From Epichloe hybrida (Eukaryota; Ascomycota; Sordariomycetes; Hypocreales; Clavicipitaceae), in NCBI GenBank assembly GCA_019022495.1, contig JAFEKR010000011.1, forward strand, positions 1,426,001 to 1,490,000: DNA of 64,000 nt, in the 5' to 3' direction. Shown here in pieces: positions 46,150 through 58,366 of this stretch; position 1 is the first letter of the stretch; every line of letters begins with the position of its first letter. The notes under the pieces are model-generated. The model was not told the origin of the DNA. It was given only the letters and a program-made list of their open reading frames with translations, and ran no database searches. A program made the position numbers and the translations under genes.

Positions 46150-49100
46150 TATGCCCTTACTTAGTCTTGTTAAGCCTATCCCTTTATTATAGCATGCCCT
46201 ATTGTGCTATTAGTAAATAAGGTAAATTACTCCTACCTTTACTACTAACTTTCTGTAAATTATTTAGTAGGTATTTAATTATATTTAATCCTATTCCTTA
46301 CTTATTACTATTAGGTGCGTAATACCCGTATCCTACTAGCTTATTATGCTATTATTATGCGTGTAATACGTTTACCTTACTAACCTGTTATTATTATAAC
46401 ATCTAGCCCCTGCCCCCACTAGTTTGTAATTTATCTAATAAGGGTATATAACATGTTTACCTTGCTAACCTATTATTTTATTGTGGTCTCTAACCCTACT
46501 CTTACTAGTTTATTAATTACCTAATATAGGTACTAAACTATATATAAATATCCTACTTAGTTCCTTATTATATCTTACCTTCCCTTATATAATACTATTT
46601 ATCTATTATTATAGTTTTATTATACCTTCCCTTTCTTCTATTAGTCCTTACTTCTTAGATAATTACTCCCTTATTAGATATACCTTATAATCTATCTAAC
46701 TCTCCTTTATCTCTAGCTACTCCTATAATACCCTTATCCTATTCTATTAGTAAGTTCCTTATAGAAGGTAACTCTAATAATAAATAATATACCACCCCCT
46801 AATCTATTTAGTGCCCTTATAAGCTATATATAAAATAGGCCCTTACTACTAGTGTACTAAAATACTACTTACCTAAGTCTAGGGAATCCTATTCTTTATA
46901 TTAGAGGTAATATCTTACCTATGTTTAGCACACTAGGCTCTTATTTACTAACCTATATCTCTATTATATATTAAAGAATATTAAGGTGGAGATTACTATA
47001 AGTATATATATTATTAAACCTAGAGTCCTAAAGACTAAGGAAATAAAAAAGAAAATACCTATCCTATCTTAAAGGTATTACTACCTTATTAATTAGTAAA
47101 ACTCCCTCCTTACCTAGGCTTAGTTTAACCTAGCTCCTGTTTAGTTAGCCCTTAGGGTGTCCCTAGCTATAAATACTACTATAATAAATATAACTAGTCT
47201 TAATGTTACCCCTTTTATTAGCGCTAGCCCTTTAGGTAGTTATAGTATAGCTTAATCTATATAATAAGTTATAAGTATTTTATTCTAATAGAACTAATAA
47301 GTTATAAGTAAGCTAAGCATAATATATATAGAGATATATGATTAGTCTGCTACGCTCCTCTAAGCTTTATTACCTTATTACTAAGATAAGATTTATTAAT
47401 ATTCTTAGATTACTAGGTTAAGTAATAAATCTCCTTTGCGTTACTACTAGTATTATTTACGCTATCTTTCCGTATTAGGTTTAACTTATAATTATATTCC
47501 TAGGTTATTAGAAGCTAGCTATTCTCTAGCTAGAAATAATATACCTCCTTCTCCTAGCTATCCTCCTCCTATATACTATCCTCCTACTAGGTCTCCTATT
47601 ATACCCCCTCTTACTTATACTCCCTATACTAACCTTACCTATACTATTCTAGTTCTAGGTTATACCTAATATAAACTAGATAAATAACTTATTATACTAT
47701 GCCTATTACCTAGTAAAGAAGGTACTATAGCTATAGTAGTAGTAGTATAACTTTAGCTAGAGGTAATGCCCTCTTATCTATCTTCTCCTAGTAATTAGGG
47801 TAATAACTTACTAGATAAGTATTCTTATTAAGTAGTAGTAAAATATAGCAAGTAGGTATCTAAGGCGCTTATAGGAGTCTTTATAGCTATATAAGTTTTT
47901 TAAAATTAATTTAGTTTATTATTAGTTTATATATTACCCTATTCTGCCTTAAATTTATTAAGTGCTTATATTTTCTCTATACTTTCTAGTAGCTCCTATA
48001 TTAGTTAGGAGTATCTTACTTACTTAACTAAGATATTCTATTATTCTCCTTACCCCTATGTGTTCTAAGCCACTAGAATTTACTTAACCTAATATTCCTC
48101 TATAAGCTTATTATTACCCTCCGCTAGGACCTATTTAGGACCTAGGTATAAGTCCTATAGCTATTAGCTTAGGAGTAGGTCTTTTATTATATATTTAATA
48201 AGGTTTATGTAAAAAACCAGATGGATACCCCTTAGTATATTAAGTTAGACTATAAGAGGGGATAGTACTTCTATAACTATATACTTTATAGCTACCTAGT
48301 TAAGTTTCCTTAAGGGGCGGTTTATCTTTATATTCCTAAGTAATAGCTATACCTTATCCCTAACCTAAAAATATTCTACTAGGCGTCTTAATACTAATAT
48401 TATATCTTATTACTATTACTATATGTAAGCTATTATGGCCTAAGCTAAATAAGTACCCTCTTAGAGATAGCTAAGGAAATAAATAGCTCTCCCCTTTAGT
48501 GTAGTTATAAACATAGGTATGTCTAGTTAGGTTTAAATTAGTTTAAGATTATATCCATAAAGTAATCTATTTAGGCTTACTCTAGTAGCTAATAAGGTCC
48601 TATTATTAATTACTAGTTAATAAGTGGTAAGGTGTTCTAGCTAGTTATCCTATAAGAAGGAAATAGTAATATATAAAATTGCCTATACCTCCTAGTTTGC
48701 CTATTCTATACTGCTATTAGTCTAAGGATAGTGTAATGTAAAGAGTAATTAATCTATTCTTACTAGGGAATATAATATTATTTAAAATTATCCTAACTAG
48801 TCTAAGCCTTAGTTTATAATAATAGACTAAGGGAATTCTCTAAACCTTTACTAAACTATCTTAAAGCATTCTACGTAATCCTTAGCTTTTATAAAGGTTA
48901 TAGCCTTAAGCTGTATAAACTTTAATAGCCTATCTATAATAACTATAAGGTATTAAGGTTACTTAGGTAATAAAGCTAGTAAGTTTATTATAAAGTTAAT
49001 AGAGATTTATAACTAAAACTAATTAGGGATTAGTAAAGGCTTTAGTAAGCCCTAGCATTACTAATAGCTCTTATAGCTACTGATATAGTAGTAGTTATAA

Positions 49101-52100
49101 ATAAATCTTGCTATATCCTATGATATTCCGTCCTAATAGAACTATTATTATAAAATTTAAAATATAGTATTACAGCTAGGGTAACCTATAACTAGTGAGT
49201 TATAACTTTATTAGATAAGAGTTATTATAAGGGGTTCCTAGGCTAGGACCTATATATACCCCTAGAACTATAGCGCGCTATAGGCGCTTATAGAATAATC
49301 TATAACCTGTTCTCTTATTATTACTTCTAGGGGAAACTTTCTAGTACCCTCCTAAATAGCTTTTAGTTATATACTATATATAGGGTCTAACGTAATAGCC
49401 TAGTTCTAAAGGTCCTAAAGGTACTTGCTAGTAAAGAGGGCCTCCCCTACTAGAGGTAAGGATAATTAGTGTGTGTGTAAGGCTATAATAGGTTTATCTA
49501 GGTCTATTTCTAGTAATAGGAATAGTTATATAATTATGATTAGCTATAAAACCTATCCCTATCTTAAGGACTCCCTATGTTAGTCCTGTTCCCTCCTAGA
49601 TAGGGCGTCTAGGCATTGTGCCTATGTGCTAGGTTTATAATATAGATAGAAATTAAATAGCGTAAGCGTGTCTGCTTATTAAGCTTGCTATTCTAATATT
49701 AGTCTTAGTGTTATGAAGTACTCTAGGTTCTTATAGTCTATATAAATTATAAACAGGCGGGAGATGCCTTATAACTTTACTAACTATACCTTTAAGCATA
49801 AAATAATAGCTAGTAGCTCCTTATTATAGATTATATAATTCTTCTATAATGCTATAAGACTAGCGGAGTAGTAGGCTACTAGGTATAATACGCTATCTAG
49901 TCCTAATTATAAGAGGTAACTACTAAGGGCTATTCCTAAGTAGTTAGCCTTTACTACTATAAGGTAGTCTAGATCCTATTATGCTAGGATAGGATATATA
50001 ATAAAAGCATTCTTTAGCCTCTTAAAAGCCTTATCCTTCTCTAGTCCCTAGTGAAATAGGGTATTCCTCTTAGTAAGATAAATAAGGGAGGCTACTAACT
50101 TAGAGAAGTTACTAATAAAGTTATAATAGAAGTTTATGAACCCTAAGAAGCTTTAGACCCCCTATAGCTTTATAGGTGCTACCTATTCCCTTATAGCCGC
50201 TACCTTTATGGGATTAGGATAAATTAAGCGTTTTGCTATGATAATATATCCTAGGTATTAGACCTCTTTAATAGCAAACACAGACTTATTAATATTAAGG
50301 TATAGTCCTATAGAATATAAGCGTCCTAATATTAATTATACCTTTACTATATAGTCCTTTCTTAATCCCCTAGAGTAAACTAGAATATTATTAAGGTAAG
50401 CTATTATAAAGTCCCCTAATATATCCCCTAAGGATTTATTAATATACTATTAGAAGGTTACTAGTGCACTTACTAGGCTAAATAGATAAACTAACTATTT
50501 AAATAGTCTAAACCTAGTGTAAAAGGTAGTAAGGTACTCCTTACCCTTAGCTATCTATAGTTTATAAAATACTACGTAGATGTTTACCTTTATAAACTAA
50601 CACACCTAGGAGAGGGAGCGTAGTGTCTCCTTAATTAATAGGAGTGGATATTAGTCCTATGCTATAATCTTATTAAGTGCGTAATAGTTTATATAAAACT
50701 ACTATCCCTTATTTGCTTTCTTTACAAGGAGGATAGGGGCTATAGCTAATAAGGAGCTAGTACGAATCTAGCCCTTATCTATTAGATCTGTTATCTAGCG
50801 ACAAACCTCTAATAACTAATCCCTTAGCATGTTATATAGTAAACCCTATAGGAGTGTTAGTTTGGATCCGTCTGGATTCCTATATAAACATATGTAATAA
50901 TTAAGGGAACCCCTATATAGGGGTAGGCTATTAGCTTTAGCCTTATTAAAAAGATCTATAAAGTCCGCTAATTCCCTTAGTAATATAGCTATATTAAAGC
51001 TATCTAGTTTTGTTTTAGGTGCTATAATTTATAGCACTATTATTATTTCTTTAAGGCTTATGGCTATAAACCTTATTATAGTATCCCTTGTCTTTTGTGC
51101 CTATTACGCCTTAGCTATATATAAGGAACTAATAATCCCTTATACTAGGGCTTCCCCCCTACGCTTAGTGGCTTCTAAGACATAAAGGCCCTTTACTACA
51201 CTAATTACTAGTTACTATTTTGCCATATGAATTATAATATTATAGTGCTCTAGCTATAGTATACTAAAGATAACGTCCTAGGTAAGACCTAGGATAATAT
51301 ATAGGTACACTAATAACTCCTACCTATTAATATTAATACTAGCTTATACTATATAGGTAATAGAGAAAAACTCCTCTCTTTATTACCTCCCTCTTCTCTC
51401 TATTTTTACTATAGTACACACTTACCTTTATTTTAGTAGTTATATAAGCTCTAGGCTAAGCTATCTTACTACTGATTTACTAATAGCACTATAGTAATTA
51501 TAGCTATAATTAATCTAGATATTAATATAAAAACATATATTAAAGAGTACTAGGATTAAGAAAGGTAGTTAGTTTATATATTAATCTATATCTCTATCTA
51601 TATCTATAAACTAGCTATACTTATCTAAATCTATAGCCACTAGCTAGCCCCTCTACCCCTATATAAGACTTTACTTAAGGGCTACTTATTTTCTAAGGAG
51701 TTTATAGTAACCTCCTTATTTATACTTTCTGCGTCTACCTTATATAAGTTAATCTAGACCTTAGGTTAGTAAGGCGGGAGGAAGGTGTATTCCTAGATAT
51801 AATAGTCCTTAGATTTATAATATAAGTAGCACCTCTCTTAGTAGTGTTTAGTTAGTTTTACCTAAGTTACTTACTTAGCCCTTAGCTAATTTGTGTTTCT
51901 CTTTAGGCCCTTATCCTTCTTATCTAACTTATTTTACTTACCCTATTAAGTTATTATAGCACGCACTTCTATTATAGGTGTATTACTATTATAGTCTATT
52001 TATTAAGGGGTAGGTTAGCCTAGCTAGGGTCTATATTAGTTCTAAAACTTCTCCTCTAAGGCATAAGATTTAATATTAACTATAATACTATAGTACTAAG

Positions 52101-52935
52101 TAACTATAATATAGTATTCTATTTAGCTTATCCCCTTACTAATAGATATTTCTCTTATATGCTTATTAAGTACATATTAAAGCTTAGCTAGCTTAATATC
52201 CTTAGTCTAATAGGTTCCCTTTACTAAGGAGAGTTTTTATTTAAAATAAATAAAAAACATAGTAAATAACTCCCCTACCCCTTATTCTATCTAGTTAAGT
52301 TCTATAAGGGCTATCTCCTATCTATAGGGATTTATATAAAGTGTCTCTAAGTAAGTTAGGAAAGCTATAGGGTTATAGTTATTTATATAGCTTATCTTAA
52401 AGAATAATATAATCTAAGCCTAAACCTTAGGTAATAGGTTCTAGTAAATAAATACCTATTAGTCCTTATTAGACCTAATAAAGTCCCTATTTACCTCTAA
52501 CTTATATTCTATTAGGAACTTCTAGGTAGTAAATATAGCCTTATTACTATTATATAGGTTACCTATAGGAATTGGTTTTTAGTGGATTTGTAATATAAGG
52601 GATAGTAAGGCTAGCCCCTAAAGTGAAATATAATCTAGATTAATTCCGGTAAGGTCTGTTAGGGCGTTTAGTAGGAAGTTTTATTATACTACTAATTCTA
52701 GGTTTATATATATATTATTATAGGCTCTTAATTGCCCTTACCTGCTATGCTAGCATTAGTTAAAGTGTCTTAAACTAGGCATTCTAGGCTTCTAGTGGTA
52801 CCATGGCTTTAGATAGGGGGGTGTAAGTCCCCTAGCTAGGTTAGTTATAAGGCTAAAGCGTGTCTATTAGGTCTATTATTATTTACTTTATTTCTTTTAG
52901 TAGCCTTCTTTTTAGACTAAAGAAAGTCTCTTAAT

Positions 52936-53154
52936 TATTATAGACTAGCCCTTAGGCGGCTATAATAGGGTGTTAATATAGTATTAAGAGACTTAGGGAA
53001 GAGAAGGGAAAGGAGAAGAGGCTATCCCTAGTAATACCCCTTATACCCCCTTAGCTCCTTATGTAAGCCCCCCTTTCCTTACCTTACCTAATCCTGCTTG
53101 CCCCTACCCTTCCTACTATATAGAAAATGCTTAGGCAAAGCCCAAGCCCTTACA
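52936..53154 (-). repeat. 5' LTR (in element orientation) of the gypsy element
   Basis: 219 bp starting TATTATAGAC and ending CCCTTACA, then TTAGG. Its right end keeps original C/G residues (CCTGCTTGCC) that the other copy has lost. Confidence 0.92.
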
Positions 53155-54163
53155 TTAGGCTACCTTTTCTATAAAATTTAATAAAGAGTTAAAGACCCGC
53201 TAAATTAATTAGAATAATTACCTAATTATTTAACTTTTAGCTTATAAGTTAGGTTAGTTTTTAATTAACTAAGTAATCTAGTAATATTAGAAGGTAAAGA
53301 ATAAATAAGAAAGTAAATCGCCTAGGACCTTATATAGTTATTAGTTTATAACGTAATTTAGGATCCCTTATAGTTATATAATTACCACTATATTAGAGAG
53401 CAGTAGCAGACTTTTACTAACTTACTTTAACTATTATTAGTAGCTAAAGCTAATTATAAGTAAGTAGTAAGCTTAAATTACTATAGAAATCAAGCTTAAC
53501 CCTAATAATATAGGGAGATAATAGCAGGCCTATAATAGCCCTTACACTATACCTAGCCTAGTTATAAATTCAGGCAGGATTTATAATATAATTAAATAGG
53601 CTTAGGTAGTAGCTAAGGGAAGGAATTAAATAGCTATTAAGCTTACTATATCATAATTATCATAGGCATTATAAGCATTAACACTAGCTTTAAGCCATAG
53701 TAGCAGAGGCATATTAACATCTATAGCTTAAAGCTATAGTAAAATTACATACTATAGCTATAGCCGCGGCAGGTAGCGTAACACACTAGCTAGCCTAGCC
53801 ACGTAATTTAATACCCTTGTTAATGCCCTTACTAGCTTATAATAAGCTACTATAAATACTATTATAGCCTTATAAATAAGAATAATATAAGATCCTCTAT
53901 TATAGTTAGTAGAAGTAAGCTATACCACACTAACACCTGTATTTACACTAACGCTAAGTTAATTATTCTCTAATAATCTCTTTAAGCCCCTTATAAGTTA
54001 AATATAATTTATTCTGTATAATCTACCGTTAGGGCAGTTATAATAGCTTTAATTCTAGCTTTTTTCATAGTATTAATACCTTTAAATATCGCACAAATAA
54101 GCATCTCAATTAATAGCGAAAATCAACGGACGTAAGTCACACTAAAATCAGGTGTGGGGACCG

Positions 54164-54229
54164 TCCTTCCGCTTTAGGACTAACGCGATATGCGCATTCA
54201 AGAAACGCGATATGCGCATTTAGATGTCC
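54164..54229 (-). repeat. Right terminal inverted repeat of the MULE
   Basis: Mirror of the left repeat, again with two copies of AACGCGATATGC. It is followed by the 9-bp target duplicate TGTGCCCAC at 54230-54238. Confidence 0.9.
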
Positions 54230-54238
54230 TGTGCCCAC

Positions 54239-55075
54239 GGCCGGGTAGTCAACAAAAAAGCCAAAAAAAGCCAAAAAAAGCCAACAAAGTGGGTTTGTCA
54301 CGCGGCAAGTCGCTGGGTCTGGCTTCCCAACTCATCCATCTCATCAAGATCCTGGCGCTTTGGCCTCAGCAATTCTGTGGCAACCAGATCGGCCCCTATT
54401 TTTTTCCGTGTGGCCGGGCCGGCATTTTACGTATGTATGTACATAGTGAGAATAACCTTGGTTTGGTCTGCTCAGCTGATTCCCGTGCATCCCTTTGTCT
54501 CACGCGGTGACGGACCCCAACAGACGGAGGCATCAGACAAATAAAGATTGCCTGCCCAGAAAAAAACGCATCCTTCTCGCCGGACGGCGGACTAGCAGGT
54601 CGTGTTGATGCTCCGTCAACGAGGGTTCCGTTTCCAAGGCCCGCGGCGTCTGCAGAGTTTGTCGCGATCCTCTGACTGGGCCAATCACAGCGCCCTTGCC
54701 CTTCACACAGTATCAGGCAGACGGCCAGCGAGTTCAAGGTCGAGAGCTTCGCCGACACACGCTTCAGCGCGACGAACAACGCCGGTCAACGGGCGACTCA
54801 CCAGCGCGTGCAGTACCACGGCGCCAGCTGCAGCTTCGCCCACTCCATCTGCTCCGTCAGTCAAGGCCACCGCCACGGCGACCTCTGCTGGGGGATTCCA
54901 TATGGGTCTACGTGCCCCGCCCCCTCCATCCTCCTCCCACCCGGTCACCTCATCCAAAATCTCGTCACAGCGGACTTCGCAAATTGCTCGTCATCTGTCG
55001 GGGTCCCCTGTTCAGCCCTTCTCTTGCACATCTTCTCCCTCATCAAGACCTCTGAACTGCCCTAAATTGCCCAGC
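54239..55075. other. Upstream region of IPP1
   Basis: About 840 bp of GC-normal DNA. Three AAAAAAAGCC-type units lie at about 54255-54285. The IPP1 frame stays open upstream to an ATG at 54608, giving a possible 156-residue basic extension. Confidence 0.45.
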
Positions 55076-56374
55076 ATGGCCTCCCACTTCAGTCTTCGCA
55101 AGGTTGCTGCTCCAAACACCCTGGAGCACCGTATCTACATCGAGAAGGATGGCATTCCCGTCTCCCCCTTCCACGATATTCCCCTCTATGCCAATCAGGA
55201 GCAGACCATCCTGAACATGGTTGTTGAGATTCCTCGGTGGACCAATGCTAAGCTTGAGGTATGTACAAATTGGCTTTCGTAACTCACAGTGCATGGACTT
55301 CAACCATGGCTTCCTTTCCACTCGGTCATTTTTATTTTCTCTTCTTTGTTTGTGTTGGCTCCTACTTGCACCAGCTAGCTCATAGCCTTATTTGGCCACC
55401 TATTCTTTTCTTCCTTCTTTTTGGCCCCTTCATCTCGTCATCATTCTTTCCCCTTCGCCCACGTCGCGGGATGGTGTTTGCTGACAAGTTCACGTAACAA
55501 ACAGATCTCCAAGGAGGAGCTCCTCAACCCTATCAAGCAGGACATCAAGAAGGGCAAGCTTCGATACGTTCGCAACTGCTTTCCCCACAAGGGTTACCTG
55601 TGGAACTATGGTGCCTTCCCCCAGGTATGTCAATGTGAAGCATGTGGTACTCGGCGATATTTTCCTAACTGATTGTTCCAGACCTGGGAGGATCCCAACG
55701 TCGTCCACCCTGAGACCAAGGCCAAGGGCGACAACGACCCTCTCGACGTTTGCGAGATTGGCGAGCTTGTCGGTTACACTGGGCAGGTCAAGCAGGTCAA
55801 GGTTCTCGGCGTCATGGCTCTCCTTGACGAAGAGGAGACTGACTGGAAGGTCATCGTTATTGACGTAAACGACCCTCTTGCTCCTAAACTCAACGACATT
55901 GAGGACGTCGAGCGCCACCTGCCTGGTCTTCTCCGAGCCACCAATGAGTGGTTCCGTATCTACAAGATCCCCGACGGCAAGCCCGAGAACCAGTTTGCTT
56001 TCACTGGCGAGTGCAAGAATCGGGAGTACGTGGTTTTCACATTGGAATCAATCGTCCTTCTTCTGACTAACGACACTGTTCAGGTACGCCATGGATGTTG
56101 TCCGTGAGTGCTCCGAGGCTTGGGAGCGTCTCATCACCGGCAAGACCCCGGCCAACGGTGTCTCCATGTAAGTATTTAACCGGCTTCGTGATCCCTTCGT
56201 TTACCTCCCGTCTAACCAACCTTGTCTACCAGTGCCAACACCAACGTTCCTCAGTCTGTCAACCGCCTTAGCCCCGACCAGTTGCCTCCTTTGCCTCCCC
56301 ACCAGGAGCTCCCTGCTGAGAAGATTGACAGCTCGATTGACAAATGGTTCTTCATCAGCGGTGCCTCTACTTAG
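55076..56374 (+). CDS. IPP1: Cytosolic inorganic pyrophosphatase
   Basis: Five exons (55076-55258, 55505-55624, 55682-56025, 56084-56167, 56233-56374) give 290 aa in consistent phase. The start [20 protein letters not shown] matches family-I eukaryotic pyrophosphatases. The core includes [11 protein letters not shown], the substrate-loop [17 protein letters not shown], and the signature [11 protein letters not shown] with the metal-binding aspartates, then D-V-N-D-P-L-A. It hydrolyses pyrophosphate to phosphate, pulling biosynthetic reactions forward. The first intron is long for this window (246 bp), as often in highly expressed fungal genes. An in-frame upstream ATG at 54608 could add a basic leader. 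Confidence 0.95.
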
Positions 56375-56609
56375 GCACATGTGCCATCAGATGGAGAAGA
56401 CTAACTTATGAGTGATATGAAGTCTGCAAAAACAATAGGTAGTTCGGCGTGTCATGCGGCCCTGCGAAATATATAAAAAGTTGCTCATTGCTTAAACAAC
56501 ATTGTACAAATGGACTTGGATCCATCCCCCACCCCCATGTCCCTTGGTATTCTTCTCGAATAAAAAAGATGAAACGCCGCAAATGCAAAATATAGTTGTC
56601 GTGACACGT

Positions 56610-56964
56610 TTAATCTGCGAGGTCGGCCGCCTTTTGTAGCTGGCGAGAATGCCGGTCAACTTCCTCGACGAGGCCCTTGATGGTGAATTTTCCGCAGTCA
56701 AACTTTAGCTCTTTGCCGTCCTCTGCTAAATGTTAGCCGCCAGGTCGGGACCACGAACAGAACAAGGTGGTTCCGTTCCGTACTGAATTTGACTTTTAAT
56801 GAGCTCGCTTCAGTTGAGTCTCGAGGCAGTAGGGTCGTGTGTATCGAGGTGCCATTGGCGCGAGCATTGGGGGGCAGATACGTGAGGAAGAGTCGAGCAG
56901 GTTTGGCGCAAGCAGAAAAGGGGTTGAACTTGGCCGTAACCTCGGTCATGAACTTGGTAATCAT
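56610..56964 (-). CDS. MRPL44: Mitochondrial large-subunit ribosomal protein mL53
   Basis: Two minus-strand exons (56784-56964 and 56610-56722) encode 97 aa. The intron has a GTACGG donor and a TAGCAG acceptor and joins S-L-K-V-K-F to K-D-G-K-E-L-K-F-D-C in frame. MITKFMTEVTAKFNPFSACAKPARLFLTYL is the conserved start of the family; the fold is thioredoxin-like. The protein is a small structural component of the mitochondrial 54S subunit (yeast MRPL44, renamed mL53). The short intron makes it easy to miss. A CRE/E-box composite lies 150 bp upstream. Confidence 0.88.
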
Positions 56965-58366
56965 GTTGTCAGAAGGGAGCTGGGCGCGCGATAGCCCGTG
57001 TCGAGATCGAGGAGGGAAAGACGCGGTCCAGTCGCAATAGAGGCCATGTCATGGTTATAATATCATCAGCCTGCAGCATGGGGTGGGCGTTCGAAGGCGA
57101 GGCGCCCCAATTTTGACGTCACGTGCTCTGCTGGGGTGCCGCCTGGAAACGTCGCCTCCAAACACACGGCGATAAAAAAAAAAGCTCTCTGGGCTTGTTT
57201 CCCTCTTTCTCTTCCTTCCCTAAGCATCGCCCTCTGAGAAAGGCCACGCTTCCATGCTTACAAACAGAGATTTTCTATCTTCTCATACTCGTATGGGAAG
57301 ATTCAAATCTCGAAAATCGCCCCCCCCCTTTTTTTTTTTTTTCCAGAAATGGAGAACTGGGGGTTCCTTTGCATGTGAGAAATTCGGAGAAGCCTCTTCA
57401 AAGATCCTGGACTCTTCGAGTCTTGGGTCAACCGCTGTCGCTTTTTTTGTCCTCGACTTTTATTTGCCTTGGTGTCTAGAAGAAAAGGGCAAAAGAAAAG
57501 GACGGGTCTGCCCGTGAGGGCCCGGCGTCAATCGACGTCCGCAGTTGGCATCAGAAATATCAGGGTGCCCTGAGATTGATATTTTCATCCTTCTTCTGGG
57601 GTTATTTTTCAAGCCCTCTGGGAAGCCACTGCGAAGATTGTGTGGTGAACACTTGAGTGCGATGCGTGGCGTAGTCTTTTAGACTATAATTCGATTCCGA
57701 TTATTCTTCTTGGAGGGCGATGCTTCATTTTTTTTTCTTTTGAGGTATGTTTTCACTTGTTCACTTGTCTTGGGGGGGAGGGGGCCGATGACAAGAATTC
57801 TACTAATTTGGTGTGCCTTCGGTCATGATGTGGCCGCAGGTGGGTGGTAGGATGCTTGCGAGCCGAAAGGGGGGGTGGGATGGGAAGCAGGCTTTCAGAG
57901 GACGCGAGCCAAATGTAGTTGAATAGATGGAATTGGTCAATCTACGAGCATTGGATACTTCATGGTGCTCCTTGAGAAGTGTGTTGTTTTGTAACATGTG
58001 CCTCGCTTCGCGATGAGTCAACTTGCCGGTGGTTGACCATTTGCCTTCGTTCGTAGACTAGGCACCACGGACTTTGTGCCTGCTTAGGGACCCAGTCGGG
58101 CACTTGGAATTGCCAAATACTGGACCAGATGATGTTCATTAGACTCGAGGCATATGTTAGCAGCTCTTAATGAGTTGAGGTTTTGAATCCTCAAGCTTCA
58201 GCCTCATAGCTTTCACAGTGGAGCCATTCAAAGAGCGTCACGGGACCCGCTCCGTGCCATTTCGGCCAAGTGTCAAAAGCTCCCAGAGTTGACAACGTCA
58301 TTTTCTGCCGCGCAACTCCCCCATGTCGACGCCCCAAGCAGCAAATTCTTTACACAGACTTCCGTC
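56965..58366. other. Long intergenic region mL53/SEC20
   Basis: About 1.4 kb between divergent starts. It includes the TGACGTCACGTG element at 57114-57125, a C-run/T-run junction at 57320-57342, and a G-run near 57771-57784. Frames here have no recognisable domains. A 5' UTR of SEC20 may occupy the right part. Confidence 0.45.
57114..57125. promoter_or_regulatory. Overlapping CRE (TGACGTCA) and E-box (CACGTG)
   Basis: The 12-mer TGACGTCACGTG contains a perfect bZIP site and a perfect bHLH/bZIP site sharing two bases. It lies about 150 bp upstream of mL53. Function is inferred from motif only. Confidence 0.4.

Larger units (their letters stand above)
45931..53154 (-). mobile_element. Ty3/gypsy LTR retrotransposon (nested, antisense), RIP-degraded
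   Basis: 7224 bp with 219-bp LTRs (45931-46149 and 52936-53154) and target duplication TTAGG (45926-45930 and 53155-53159). The pol gene is on the minus strand: from about 50560 downward it reads F-R-L-F-K, then Y-L-N-N-I-L-V-Y-S (near 50390, from Y-L-D-D-I-L) and Y-L-G-Y-I-I, the Ty3/gypsy reverse transcriptase. Integrase follows further along the minus strand (about 49140 to 48700: D-I-A-R-F-I, G-L-L-K-P-L, V-I-I-D-R-L-L-K). The RT-before-integrase order is diagnostic of gypsy. About 2 kb between integrase and the 3' LTR has no recognised domain. It is heavily stop-riddled. Confidence 0.9.
44049..54229 (+). mobile_element. Mutator-like (MULE) DNA transposon, RIP-degraded, split by a gypsy element
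   Basis: Terminal inverted repeats of about 66 bp (44049-44114 and 54164-54229; both begin GGACATCTAAATGCGCATAT when read inward) are flanked by a perfect 9-bp target duplication TGTGCCCAC (44040-44048 and 54230-54238), the hallmark of MULEs. Removing the gypsy insertion leaves about 2.95 kb. The plus strand from 45028 reads, across stops, N-R-F-N-L-P-L-L-L, then T-T-K-E-N-K-V-A-Y, I-I-M-D-F-N-K-A-L-K and N-I-I-V-N-I-I-K-K-W, which correspond to the MULE transposase block (ancestral E-x-Y-x-W-...-T-D-R-E-x-A-L and a C/H-I-W-H-I-x-K-N region). The gypsy insertion lies downstream of this block. It is inactive: stops throughout. Confidence 0.9.

Noticed and set aside
54190..54544. Two overlapping 106-aa open frames at the right MULE boundary
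   Set aside because: They begin inside the right TIR and run through Lys-rich simple sequence into host DNA; no recognisable content.
57123..57479. 118-aa open frame downstream of the CRE/E-box element
   Set aside because: Contains homopolymer-driven runs (Pro/Phe) and no recognisable family; probably UTR or spacer.
57655..57720. Possible tRNA-like T-arm (TTCGATTCC) near a GGCGTAGTC stretch
   Set aside because: No acceptor stem or anticodon arm can be paired around it.
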